From Methanothrix sp. (GTDB taxonomy: Archaea > Halobacteriota > Methanosarcinia > Methanotrichales > Methanotrichaceae), in NCBI GenBank assembly GCA_026394555.1, contig JAPKXZ010000074.1:1-64000 (forward strand): DNA of 64,000 bases. Reading direction: 5' to 3'. Below the pieces are notes generated by a model, which was given only the letters and a program-made list of their open reading frames with translations, did no database searches and was not told the origin of the DNA. The first letter of the stretch is position 1. Every line of letters starts with the position of its first letter. Shown in pieces: positions 28,464 through 37,299 of this stretch. The translations under genes and the position numbers were made by a program.

Positions 28464-29624
28464 ATGATCATATTTTCCAAAGCTCTGGCGGATCAAGCCA
28501 CGGTTTGGGAGGCTCTGCGCGCTTCCGAGTCATGCCAGAATCTGCCGCCTGATTTGCTCAGGTTTTCGGCCCAGAAGAGGCCGGTCGTGATGTGGAATTT
28601 AACCACGCATTGCAACCTGGCCTGCCAGCACTGCTACATGGATGCCGGCCGCGAAGCGCGAACGGAAATGTCTCTGGAAGAAGGCATACATCTGGTGGAT
28701 GAACTGGCCGAGATGAAGGTGCCCATCCTCATCTTCACCGGCGGCGAGCCTCTTCTCAGTCGCAATTTCTATGCACTGGCCTTCCACGCCCGCGAGGTGG
28801 GCCTAGCAACAGTCATCTCCACCAATGGAACCCTGATTACCCCGGAGGTGGCCAGGATTCTGGCGGAAGCCCAGATCAGATACGTAGGGGTAAGTTTGGA
28901 CGCGGCGAAGCCGGAGCAGCACGACGCCTTCCGGGGCGTGGCCGGGGCGCATGCCCGAGCCTTGCAGGGACTGAAGAACGCCCGCGACGCCGGCCTGAAG
29001 ACGGGGTTGCGCCTCACGCTCACCCGCGACAACTGGCAGGATGTTCCGGCTCTGTTAAGCCTGGCAGTGCAAGAGAACATCCCCCGATTCTGTCTCTACC
29101 ACCTGGTGCCCACGGGCCGGGGGGCGGGCATGGCCGACAGGGACGTCACGCCCGAGCAGCGGCGCAGCGTTATCCGCCTGCTGGCCGAAGCGGCCGAGGA
29201 GCTGAAAGGCGAGAACATTGAGATTCTGACCACGGACTCGCCCATGGATGGCGCCTATCTGCTGGAGCTATTAAAGGACGATCCCCGGCGGGAGAACGTG
29301 CGAAAGTTGCTGACCAATGCAGGCGGCTGCTCCACGGGAGTGAAGGTGGCCAACATCAATCAGCGAGGGGATGTGCACCCCTGTCACTTCATGCCCCAGG
29401 TGGTGGTGGGCAATGTGCGGGAGCGCTCCTTCCGGGATATCTGGATCGATCACCCTTGTGCGGAGCTACTGGCGCTGCGGGACATCAAGTCTAACCTGAA
29501 AGGTGCCTGCGGAAGGTGCGAATACCTGGATCTGTGCGGAGGATGCCGCCAGAAAGCCTACCATTATCATGGAGACATATTGGCAGAGGATCCCACCTGC
29601 ATTATCGCGCAAAAGAGCCTCTGA
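28464..29624 (+). CDS. ahbC: Radical SAM protein AhbC-like (12,18-didecarboxysiroheme deacetylase)
   Basis: A 386-residue radical SAM/SPASM protein. After a short N-terminal domain comes KRPVVMWNLTTHCNLACQHCYMDAG with the CxxxCxxC cluster motif, then FTGGEPLL and the C-terminal cysteine set CGRCEYLDLCGGC for extra clusters. The PVVxWN lead-in matches AhbC, which removes acetate groups from didecarboxysiroheme to give Fe-coproporphyrin III. Position directly after cobA-hemD (ATG eight bases past its stop, after GGAGAAG) supports this. AhbD function cannot be excluded, but a better AhbD candidate is at 56.2-57.1 kb. Confidence 0.8.
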   Translation: MIIFSKALADQATVWEALRASESCQNLPPDLLRFSAQKRPVVMWNLTTHCNLACQHCYMDAGREARTEMSLEEGIHLVDELAEMKVPILIFTGGEPLLSRNFYALAFHAREVGLATVISTNGTLITPEVARILAEAQIRYVGVSLDAAKPEQHDAFRGVAGAHARALQGLKNARDAGLKTGLRLTLTRDNWQDVPALLSLAVQENIPRFCLYHLVPTGRGAGMADRDVTPEQRRSVIRLLAEAAEELKGENIEILTTDSPMDGAYLLELLKDDPRRENVRKLLTNAGGCSTGVKVANINQRGDVHPCHFMPQVVVGNVRERSFRDIWIDHPCAELLALRDIKSNLKGACGRCEYLDLCGGCRQKAYHYHGDILAEDPTCIIAQKSL

Positions 29625-29627
29625 ACA

Positions 29628-29640
29628 ATTTTTTTCCCGG
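29628..29640 (+). terminator. T-run after ahbC
   Basis: A run of seven T follows the ahbC stop within about ten bases, consistent with an archaeal oligo-T termination site for the tetrapyrrole series. Confidence 0.45.
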
Positions 29641-29728
29641 TGCGATACAACACATTGTGGTTTTTCCAATATTGTCCACCGGAAGTTATAATTAAGATCA
29701 GATGCAAGAATAAAATGAGGTAGGCAAA

Positions 29729-29851
29729 ATGACACACCACGAAAAAAAGGAAGTAGAGAAGAAAGAAGAGCCGGTTGCAAAAGTTGAGCCCATCAAACTC
29801 GGTGACAAGAGAAGCGGCAAGAAGAAGAGCCTGCTCGATACCTGCGAGTAA
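29729..29851 (+). CDS. Small charged protein (40 residues)
   Basis: An ATG at 29729 with a purine-rich site (GAGGTAGG) eight bases upstream opens a 40-residue frame: MTHHEKKEVEKKEEPVAK, a lysine/glutamate-rich stretch, then GDKRSGKKKSLLDTCE. No membrane segment; one cysteine at the penultimate residue. The good translation signal and the ordered composition suggest a real small protein. I recognise no family. Confidence 0.55.
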   Translation: MTHHEKKEVEKKEEPVAKVEPIKLGDKRSGKKKSLLDTCE

Positions 29852-30010
29852 ACGCTCCTGTATAAATAATCTTTTTTAATATTTCAATTTTATATCCTTA
29901 AAATAATTGGATCACAGCCATTCGGCTCCGTTAGCTTCAGAGTTTTTATCGGCAAATATTTTTTCTAAATGATATGTTCCTCCGAAAAATAGGTTGCATC
30001 CAACAAGGAT

Positions 30011-30277
30011 TTACGCTTCGATCTCATCGACCAGCAGATGTGCATTAGGCAAGAAATCTTGCACCTTGTCATTTCCCCTTATATTCTCCACATCGTAGCC
30101 GGTTTCTTTTGGGATCTTTGATTTCTGAGTCCATCTAATTTTCACTGGTTCGTATGTTTCTCCTGTCGAATAACACCGAACCATCGGAGCACCTATAAAT
30201 TCTACCCGTAAATCGCACAGAGGGCATATCGCTACCTCAGCTTCTCCCATTTCATTCTTCCGTTCAGTATTAAACAC
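30011..30277 (-). CDS. Small hypothetical protein with CPLC motif
   Basis: An 88-residue frame with one CPLC pair (AICPLCDLRVEFIG) and a later single cysteine. It could begin at an internal ATG (30250, MGEAEVAICPLC). No recognised family; perhaps half of a zinc ribbon. It stands alone between two AT-rich gaps (29852-30010 and 30278-30573), in which I see nothing further. Confidence 0.5.
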   Translation of the reverse strand: MFNTERKNEMGEAEVAICPLCDLRVEFIGAPMVRCYSTGETYEPVKIRWTQKSKIPKETGYDVENIRGNDKVQDFLPNAHLLVDEIEA

Positions 30278-30573
30278 GTTTTATTCTCCATAAAGCGTCA
30301 TTAGATGCATTCAACCTGAATCCACCATAACCATAAGGATTTAATCTTTAATGTATATTCGATATATTTTCTATTTAAATTTGTTTAAGAAAAGTTCATA
30401 ACAATTCATAACGCTCGGATGCTACGTGTTTACGTCCCGTAATTGCTCGCTAGATTCTGATTAGCATAGCCCTTCATATTGCGGTCATCGCTTGAAACTA
30501 ATTTTCGTTAAAAAGTAGAACTATGGCGGCGCACCCACGCGGCCCAAATTTTATTAGCCTTGACTCTAGCGCA

Positions 30574-31005
30574 TCATCCCACAACACTAAATGCACCTAC
30601 CTGGTCAACTTGATCCAGCTGTTCGGACAGCTCCCCTGTGTTGCTATCATAATAACTATACAAATATAAATCCGCCTGGTAGCTGCCAAGCTCTGCATCA
30701 TCAGGAATATGCCAAACCGGGTCAACAAAATATGTGCTGCTGCCCGGTTCCGCATATACCGGCTCTGGAGGCGCACTGTACCACTGGCCCCTTCTATCCA
30801 TCACTTCGTAGGAGACCCAAAATAGATGGCCTACATCACCAGTATTTTTTATCCAGGCATTGACGCCACCCTGATTGGACCCTCGGTACCAGTCTCCCGA
30901 GGGAAAATCGAACGAGTCTATCTGGGCCGAGATTGTGTCTGCACTTACACAATCCACACATATCCATAGTAGTGATAAAATAATGCATACCAAAACTCTT
31001 TTCAT
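30574..31005 (-). CDS. Exported hypothetical protein
   Basis: With the start at 31005 the 143-residue protein begins MKRVLVCIILSLLWICVDCVSA, a clear signal peptide, and continues as a beta-rich domain with YRGSNQGGVNAWIKNTGDVGH and WHIPDDAELGSYQADLYLY, a pattern like CARDB/Ig-type domains found in archaeal surface proteins. A longer frame to 31041 would weaken the signal peptide. No catalytic motif is seen. The 31006-31361 gap holds inverted, CTCTG-rich repeat sequence and no gene. Confidence 0.65.
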   Translation of the reverse strand: MKRVLVCIILSLLWICVDCVSADTISAQIDSFDFPSGDWYRGSNQGGVNAWIKNTGDVGHLFWVSYEVMDRRGQWYSAPPEPVYAEPGSSTYFVDPVWHIPDDAELGSYQADLYLYSYYDSNTGELSEQLDQVDQVGAFSVVG

Positions 31006-31361
31006 GCCAATAACCACCAAATATTTTTTTGTAATTGTCAATAATTTGGACGTTATTACTATTTAAGGATTTTTAATCATGCGTCATCGGTTAAGGCGGA
31101 AATCAATAATGGCGCGGCAAGAATTGTCCTTCTCTCACGACCTCAAGCACAAAATTGATTGAATTATGGAGATGATGATTACACCTGGGGTTTACGAAAT
31201 TATACCACAGAGTCGCAGAGCGCGCAAAGGACGAACGAACGGAGACGACTACTACTATAGTGCTGGTAATAAGGTAAATTTCACATCTCTGCGAACTGTG
31301 CGTCTCTGCAGTTGATAATATCGGCAATTATAAAATGAAAACGGTGGGCTCTGCCGCGGCT

Positions 31362-32867
31362 CTAAGCTATTTTGCCAAGAGACGTAAGGAACAGCACGAA
31401 GAAGACCCATCCCAGCAGCCTGAGAATCACGACCACGTATCTCGATCTGCCCAGGGGGCTGAACTCCTGGGGAACGGAGGAGATGATGGCGCTGGCCCCG
31501 GAGGTGAAGTAGGTGGCGCTGAGCAAGAGGGCCTCCCAGAAGGAGACATCGCTTACGCTCTGCTGGCTGTCTTTGCTGCGAATGGCGCGCAATCTTTTTC
31601 CGGAGGGCTCTGAGTCTTTCGATCTGCTGATGCTTTTCGTAAAGAAGAAGAATGCGCCGCCCAGCAGGATGAACAGCACAGACCAGCCCAGGGGCCTCAC
31701 CGGGCGCAGGCCGTAGCCGTAGGCTGCCCAGGCCAGGAGATCGAAGAACCAGCTATCGATTTTGCCCTGGCGGAAAAGCTCCTCTCGGTGCTTGCAGCGA
31801 TAGGAGTAGTAGCATTCGCTGGCGTCGTCGGTGAAGCCCAGCTTTTTGAAGTTCTCAATCAAGAGATAATAAGCGGTGTCGTCGTAGGCCAGGTCGTGGA
31901 TGCTCGACCAGCGGATATTGAGCTTGTCATACTTTGTCCGGTAAAGGGAGAGAGTGCCGTTGATCTGTACCCCCTCGAATTCGGCCTGATTGGAGAAATC
32001 TGAGTGATCGAAAGATGCATTGAATAGGTGCGCTTCCTTGAAGAAGGCAGATTGGTCGAAATTGGCTCCTGTAAAGTCCGCATCCTCATCGAACTGCGAC
32101 TTGTAAAAGTAGCCCAATTTGAATTGCGCCCCCATGAAGGAGGCGTGCTGCCTGAACAGCGTCCCTTCGAAAACTGCATCTTCATTGAATTGTGCCCATC
32201 TGAAGTCGGTCTGGCTGAAATGCGCACCTCTGAAGTCTACAGTCTGGTTGAACTGCGTCAACTTGAAATCTGCCGTCTGGTTGAACCACGCCCAAACGAA
32301 GTTGGCGTTCTGGTTGAACTGTGCACTCGTGAAGTACACATCTCCATCGAAATGCGCCATGGCAAAGTTGGTCTGATTGAAACCCACTTCCCTGAATAGG
32401 GCGCTCTGGCTGAACCACGTCCCTTCGAAATCTGCATCCTTGTTAAATTGCGCCATGTAGAAGTCGGTCTGACTAAATCTGGAACCTCTCAGCAAAACAG
32501 CCCCCTCAAACTTCGTTTTTGTAAAGTTTGTGGCATTTTGCAGGATAATATCCTTCAAATTTAGCTCGCCATTGATCTTAGAATTGATGATCTTTATTGG
32601 GGAAGCTACGATCTTTGCATCTTCCGATAGACGAAAAAATGCATCAAGTGATGTCCGTTTGATACGAATAACCGACAGATTGAGCGCGCTCACGTCCAAG
32701 TCCCCTACCACTGTGACACCATCATACTCCACCGGCTCCCCCAGTTCGATCTTATTGAGGATCTCCTCAGCCTGAACCACGCGAGAAGGCTCCGCCTGCA
32801 CTGCCAGCGCCAGAAACAAAAGTGCAATCAGTGATAGAACCAGAATCCGCCCGCGCAGCCTTGCCAA
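31362..32867 (-). CDS. Pentapeptide-repeat membrane protein with two-helix pore-like C-terminus
   Basis: After a signal-anchor (VLSLIALLFLALAVQA) residues about 90-330 are pentapeptide-type repeats of the form A(D/N)F, e.g. FNQTADFKLTQFNQTVDF and ADFEGTWFSQSA, expected to make a right-handed beta helix outside the membrane. The C-terminal 150 residues have two or three membrane segments with ATYFTSGASAIISSVP between them, placed like the pore loop of 2-TM ion channels but without TVGYG. I choose a TTG at 32867, which follows GAGGGA; an ATG at 32933 is also open but adds a tyrosine-rich, repeat-like leader. Confidence 0.75.
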   Translation of the reverse strand: MARLRGRILVLSLIALLFLALAVQAEPSRVVQAEEILNKIELGEPVEYDGVTVVGDLDVSALNLSVIRIKRTSLDAFFRLSEDAKIVASPIKIINSKINGELNLKDIILQNATNFTKTKFEGAVLLRGSRFSQTDFYMAQFNKDADFEGTWFSQSALFREVGFNQTNFAMAHFDGDVYFTSAQFNQNANFVWAWFNQTADFKLTQFNQTVDFRGAHFSQTDFRWAQFNEDAVFEGTLFRQHASFMGAQFKLGYFYKSQFDEDADFTGANFDQSAFFKEAHLFNASFDHSDFSNQAEFEGVQINGTLSLYRTKYDKLNIRWSSIHDLAYDDTAYYLLIENFKKLGFTDDASECYYSYRCKHREELFRQGKIDSWFFDLLAWAAYGYGLRPVRPLGWSVLFILLGGAFFFFTKSISRSKDSEPSGKRLRAIRSKDSQQSVSDVSFWEALLLSATYFTSGASAIISSVPQEFSPLGRSRYVVVILRLLGWVFFVLFLTSLGKIA

Positions 32868-32960
32868 CGTCGCATCTCCCTCACGCTTTACAAGATAATA
32901 GTGGTAGTAATAGGTAATATCTCTGCTGGGCATGGCGTTGAAAAAGAGGATGATGTCGAT

Positions 32961-33467
32961 CTATTCGACCTTCTTGAACATCGATCCCTTCACGCCGCAG
33001 ACCGGGCACTTCTCGGGAGCTTCCTTCTCCACAGTCATGCCGCAGACCGGGCAGACGAAGTAGGGATAGCTCTCCTTTTTGGTCTCCAGGCTCTCCAGCA
33101 TATCATGATAGAGCCGGGCGTGGTACTCCTCCACGGCATTGGCGTAATTGAAGCTTCGCTCGGCGTCCCTGGCACCCTCGGCCTTGGCGGCGGCGATCAT
33201 CTCCGGGTACATCTCCTTGAACTCGTGCGTTTCCCCGGCGATGGCCTCGCGCAGGTTCTCCTTGCTGCTCTTGATGGCTTTTAAGGCGCGCAGGTGGTTG
33301 GCAGCGTGCACGGCCTCCGCCTCGGCGGCAGCCCGAAAGAGCTTGGCGGCCTGGGGAAAGCCTTCTTTATCGGCCTGGGCGGCAAAAGCGGTGTACTTCC
33401 TGTTCGCCTGCGACTCTCCGGCAAAAGCCTCCATCAAGAAATCCTCAGTCTTGGTCAATTCGATCAC
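32961..33467 (-). CDS. rbr: Rubrerythrin
   Basis: A 168-residue rubrerythrin that reduces hydrogen peroxide in anaerobes. The N-terminal ferritin-like di-iron domain has the ExxxH-type ligands in MEAFAGESQANRKY, AEAEAVHAANHL, GETHEFKEMYP and EEYHARLY. The C-terminal rubredoxin-like domain has FVCPVCGMTV and KCPVCGVKGSMF. It is a single gene, fitting an oxygen-sensitive methanogen. Confidence 0.96.
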   Translation of the reverse strand: MIELTKTEDFLMEAFAGESQANRKYTAFAAQADKEGFPQAAKLFRAAAEAEAVHAANHLRALKAIKSSKENLREAIAGETHEFKEMYPEMIAAAKAEGARDAERSFNYANAVEEYHARLYHDMLESLETKKESYPYFVCPVCGMTVEKEAPEKCPVCGVKGSMFKKVE

Positions 33468-33554
33468 TCCATTTTATGGCATTGTCTTTTTTGGCTGTGC
33501 TACGGGCATAGTTTGGCGAGCAAATAAGTTAAGACTTTTGGCTCTTCGCAATTT

Positions 33555-33660
33555 ACCAGTGGCTAACTTCAGGTTACTATGGTTTTCCCGGTGTTTGTCG
33601 CTCTGTGCGTTCTCTGTGAGCTTTGTGAGCTCTGTGGTTGAAAAGTCGTTAGCCACTGGT
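33555..33660. repeat. MITE-like element with 13-base terminal inverted repeats
   Basis: ACCAGTGGCTAAC at 33555-33567 and its exact reverse complement GTTAGCCACTGGT at 33648-33660 bracket a block rich in TCTCTGTG units. A related block lies at 53290-53376. It holds no ORF. It sits in the gap 33468-33850, between divergent rubrerythrin and ABC transporter genes. Further repeat-like sequence (CTTCGCGGCTTCGCGCC at about 33785) follows. Confidence 0.6.
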
Positions 33661-33850
33661 TATAACCAAACGGCTACGTACTACCACCACCGTAGACACA
33701 GAACGCACGGAGGACTAACAGATTACTTAATTATTATATTAACAACTTGAAACCGCGAGGGACCATTGTCCTTCTCTCATCAGGACTTCGCGGCTTCGCG
33801 CCTTCGCGTGAACCTGTCATCTATAAATTCTCAGAGGTGGAAAGACCGCC

Positions 33851-34840
33851 TTGCAAATGAGCGAGAGAATCATAGAGGTCAAGGATCTCGAATACAAATA
33901 CGGCGACTTCAAAGCCGTTGACGGCGTCTGCTTCTTCGTGCGAGAGGGCGAAATCTTCTCCTTCCTGGGGCCCAACGGCGCAGGAAAGAGCACGGTCATC
34001 AATATTCTCACCACGCTTCTGCCCGTGCAAAAGGGCAGCGTCACTATTGCCGGATACGACCTGGCCAAAGAGCCGCAAGAGGTGCGCCGCTCCATCGGCA
34101 TCGTCTTTCAGGATGAGACACTGGACCGCGACCTCACCGTCTGGGAGACCCTGGAGCTGCACGGCCGCATCTATTCCATGCCCAAATCGGAACGAAAAGA
34201 GAGAATTGACGAGATCATTAAGCTGGTGGAGCTGGAGGAGAAGAGGAATGTGCGCACCCGCTTTCTCTCCGGCGGCATGAAGCGAAGGCTCGAGATTGGC
34301 CGGGGGCTGATGACCCGACCCAAGGTGCTCTTCCTGGATGAGCCCACTATCGGCCTGGACACCCAAACTCGGCGCCGTCTGTGGGACTACATCAAAAAGG
34401 TTAACGATTCCGGCACGACCATCTTTCTTACCACCCACTACATGGATGAAGCAGACCAGGTCAGCAACTGGATAGATATCCTGGACCACGGCAAGATCAT
34501 CGCTTCCGGCGATCCGACCAAGCTCAAAGATGCCCTGGGAAATGATATGATCTACCTGGACACCAGCGACAACGTCGCGACAGAAGAGATGCTGCGGGGC
34601 ATGAAGGCCGTTTCGAACGTCAAGGCCGCAGCCGTCGGCCTGGCCGTTACCATAAACGCGGACGGCACCCACTGCCTTCCCATCATCATGAACAAACTGA
34701 GGGAAAGGGGCATCGATATCGTCAGCGTCAACCTGAAAAAACCCACATTGGATGACGTCTTCGTGCATTACACAGGACGCGATATCAGAGAGGCGGGGGC
34801 GGGCAAGCTGCCTCGCATTTCGCCCAAAGGAGGCCGGTGA
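33851..34840 (+). CDS. ABC transporter ATP-binding protein (DrrA/CcmA type)
   Basis: A 329-residue ATPase with Walker A GPNGAGKS, Q-loop FQDETLDRDLTV, signature LSGGMKRRLEIGRGL, Walker B VLFLDEPTIGLD and switch H in LTTHYMDEADQ. The C-terminal extension after the ATPase core is usual for drug-resistance type exporters. A TTG at 33851 is nine bases past GAGGTGG; an ATG at 33857 is the other option. It overlaps the permease gene by four bases. Confidence 0.93.
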   Translation: MQMSERIIEVKDLEYKYGDFKAVDGVCFFVREGEIFSFLGPNGAGKSTVINILTTLLPVQKGSVTIAGYDLAKEPQEVRRSIGIVFQDETLDRDLTVWETLELHGRIYSMPKSERKERIDEIIKLVELEEKRNVRTRFLSGGMKRRLEIGRGLMTRPKVLFLDEPTIGLDTQTRRRLWDYIKKVNDSGTTIFLTTHYMDEADQVSNWIDILDHGKIIASGDPTKLKDALGNDMIYLDTSDNVATEEMLRGMKAVSNVKAAAVGLAVTINADGTHCLPIIMNKLRERGIDIVSVNLKKPTLDDVFVHYTGRDIREAGAGKLPRISPKGGR

Positions 34841-35679
34841 AAATGAGCTGGGAATTTCTGACTATCTACTGGCGCGATATGCTTCGCTTCGTGCGCTTTA
34901 GAATTGCTCTCGTCGTCTCTCTCATCCAGCCGGCTCTGTGGATGGCGCTTTACGGGGCGGCCATGTCCAGCAACTTCTCACGGCTTAGCTCAGGTATGAC
35001 CGTGCCCGAGGGCGCAGTCGCTGTCTCCTACCTGACCTTCATGGGAGCGGGAGTGATTGCTCTGACCACCCTATTTACCAGCCTCTTTGGCGGCATCACT
35101 CTGCTATTCGACAAGAACTGGGGGCTGATGAGAGAGCTTTTGGCCAGCCCCATGCCCCGCAATCACATCATCCTGGGCGTCGGCCTCTCCGGCGTCACCA
35201 AGTCCTTTATCCAGGTGATGGTCATCATGGGCTTTGGCCTTCTCATCGGGGTGCGCTTCTTTCCCGGCTACACCTTAGTGGAGACGGCAGTTGCCATTTT
35301 GGGAGTATTGCTCTTTGTGGGCGTCTTCTCCTTAGGATTTCTCTTTCTCTCCTCGGCCATATCCATGAGCATGGACACTCCGGAGGGGCTGCAGGCCGTC
35401 ATAACCCTTCTCACCCTGCCTCTGTTCTTCGCCAGCAATGCTCTCTACCCCATTGATGCCTTCCCGGGAGTGATGAGAACGCTCGCCCAGTTCAATCCGC
35501 TCACCCATCTGGTGAACGGGGTGCGCTACTTTGCCGTAGGAAAGGACTTTTACGCCATCGGCATTCATTATGTCTACAGCAGCACCGACATCATCATCTC
35601 CTTTCTGGCGCTGACGGGCTTTACCGCGGTTATGTTCCTGGTGGCCTGGCGGGTTTTCAAGAATGCAGTGGTAACTTGA
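34837..35679 (+). CDS. ABC-2 type transporter permease
   Basis: A 280-residue permease with about six membrane helices and the ABC-2 pattern near the end, NALYPIDAFPGVMRTLAQFNPLTHLVNGVRY. It starts with GTG overlapping the stop of the ATPase gene (GTGA), so the two make one exporter. Substrate is unknown; such pairs export antibiotics, lipids or polysaccharides. Confidence 0.92.
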   Translation: MKMSWEFLTIYWRDMLRFVRFRIALVVSLIQPALWMALYGAAMSSNFSRLSSGMTVPEGAVAVSYLTFMGAGVIALTTLFTSLFGGITLLFDKNWGLMRELLASPMPRNHIILGVGLSGVTKSFIQVMVIMGFGLLIGVRFFPGYTLVETAVAILGVLLFVGVFSLGFLFLSSAISMSMDTPEGLQAVITLLTLPLFFASNALYPIDAFPGVMRTLAQFNPLTHLVNGVRYFAVGKDFYAIGIHYVYSSTDIIISFLALTGFTAVMFLVAWRVFKNAVVT

Positions 35680-35725
35680 ATCAAAATTTCAATGACTATC
35701 ATGATAAGTTAATGGAGGAAAAGAT

Positions 35726-36388
35726 ATGAAGGTCTTAGGAATTTGCGCCAGCCCGCGGGGCTCCAAGAGCACGACCCTGCGACTGGTTCAGGCCGTCCTG
35801 GATGGGGCGAAGGCCTCTGGTGCTGATGTGGAAATGGTGGACGTCTGTGATCTGGAGATCAAGTACTGCAACGCCTGCACCGTTTGCTTCAAGGAAGGAA
35901 AATGCGTGCACAAAGACGACTTCCAGGGGCTTTACGACAAAATCCTGGCTGCGGACGGCCTGGTCTGGGGCTCGCCCAACTACTTCGACACAGTCACCGC
36001 CCAGATGAAGACGCTCATCGACCGCATGGCAGACGCCATTCACTGCCAGCTTCTCCGGGGCAAGTACTGCGTGAGTGTGGCCAGCGGCGGCAACAACTAC
36101 GATCAGGTCACCACCTACCTGGACGGCCTGATGATCCACTTCGGAGCCTTTGTCACCGGAAACGTGGGGGCGACCATGTCCCAGGGGCAGGCGGCTCTAG
36201 AGGGCGCGGAGAAGAAGGCCGTCGTGCTCGGCAAATCTCTAGCCGAGGATATCAGGACCAAGCGTGACTATATCGAGCAAAGGGAGATGCAAGAGGAGAT
36301 CAGGGAGTACTTCAAGAAACTCGTGAAGATGAACAAAGAGAATTGGGAGCACGAGTACGAGTTCTGGAATAAACTAAACTGGAACTGA
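35726..36388 (+). CDS. Iron-sulfur flavoprotein-like NAD(P)H/FMN reductase
   Basis: A 220-residue flavodoxin-fold protein with the FMN-binding start GICASPRGSKSTTLRL. Cysteines at about 48, 51, 54 and 60 form CxxCxxCx5C, the compact cluster motif of Isf iron-sulfur flavoproteins of methanogens. GSPNYFDTVTAQMKTLIDR is the second FMN loop. It is followed 14 bases later by an AMMECR1 gene. Isf is thought to pass electrons in oxidative-stress defence. Confidence 0.85.
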   Translation: MKVLGICASPRGSKSTTLRLVQAVLDGAKASGADVEMVDVCDLEIKYCNACTVCFKEGKCVHKDDFQGLYDKILAADGLVWGSPNYFDTVTAQMKTLIDRMADAIHCQLLRGKYCVSVASGGNNYDQVTTYLDGLMIHFGAFVTGNVGATMSQGQAALEGAEKKAVVLGKSLAEDIRTKRDYIEQREMQEEIREYFKKLVKMNKENWEHEYEFWNKLNWN

Positions 36389-36402
36389 GAGGAGATGCAT
36401 TT

Positions 36403-37017
36403 ATGCTGACACTGGAAGAGGGCCGCCAGGCCGTACATCTGGCCAGGCAGGCTTTGACCGACTACATTGAGACGAAAAAGATCATCGAGCCCCAGGATCT
36501 TCCGCCTGTATTCTTGGAGAAGCGGGGTGTCTTTGTGACATTGCACGAGGACGGCGACCTGCGTGGCTGCATCGGTTATCCTCAGCCCGTCATGGCGCTT
36601 GGCAAAGCCATCGTGGACTCGGCCATCAATGCTGGCTCACGCGACCCGCGTTTTCCCTCTGTGCGCCCGGGGGAGCTAGGGAGAATTGAGGTGGAGGTGA
36701 CCATCCTCACCAGGCCCAAAATCTACACCGCTCCCAAAAAAGAACTGCCAGAGCTGGTGCTGGTGGGCCGGGACGGTCTGATCGTGACCAGAGGTCCTTA
36801 TTCCGGCCTGCTCCTGCCCCAGGTGGCCCCGGAGTGGGGCTTCGACTCACGAGAGTTCCTCTCCCAGACCTGCGTCAAGGCCGGGCTAACAGCGGATGCC
36901 TGGCTGGATGAGGATACAAAGGTGCAGCACTTCCAGGCGCAGATCTTCGCCGAGGTGGCGCCGGATAGAGAGGTCTTCGAGAAGAGCTTCCCAGAGAGCG
37001 GATGCGGGACGGTGTAA
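36403..37017 (+). CDS. AMMECR1 domain protein
   Basis: A 204-residue AMMECR1-family protein with the hallmark LRGCIGYP (RGCIG), then RDPRFPSV, and RGPYSGLLLPQVAPEWG. The family is conserved from archaea to humans; a link to redox or radical-SAM partners in archaea has been suggested, but its reaction is not settled. It lies close behind an Isf-like gene and likely shares its transcript. The following gap (37018-37299) shows no supported feature. Confidence 0.92.
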   Translation: MLTLEEGRQAVHLARQALTDYIETKKIIEPQDLPPVFLEKRGVFVTLHEDGDLRGCIGYPQPVMALGKAIVDSAINAGSRDPRFPSVRPGELGRIEVEVTILTRPKIYTAPKKELPELVLVGRDGLIVTRGPYSGLLLPQVAPEWGFDSREFLSQTCVKAGLTADAWLDEDTKVQHFQAQIFAEVAPDREVFEKSFPESGCGTV

Positions 37018-37299
37018 CGAGGGCTGGCAATCAAATATGCAATAAAACCGAAGGAATCGCAGGGATGCGTTATTGCAAAAAGCGGCAGTCACAGGGCGCA
37101 AAGCATCACGCTATTAGAGAATGCTGAAGCGATATTCTCCAGAAGCTGAGATGGATTCCAGAGCAGGATTAATGAATATCCAATCATCTCGATCGCTTCG
37201 CTTTTGCCATATACTTCCCTCCATGAGTCTGAATTTCTCAACTCGTTGTACACTCAGAGGGATTCACTCCAGAAGAGAATGACGCAAAGGTGATAGTTA

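Noticed and set aside
37018-37299. Possible gene or RNA between the AMMECR1 gene and the second flavoprotein gene
   Set aside because: No open frame with a start signal, hairpin or repeat stood out.
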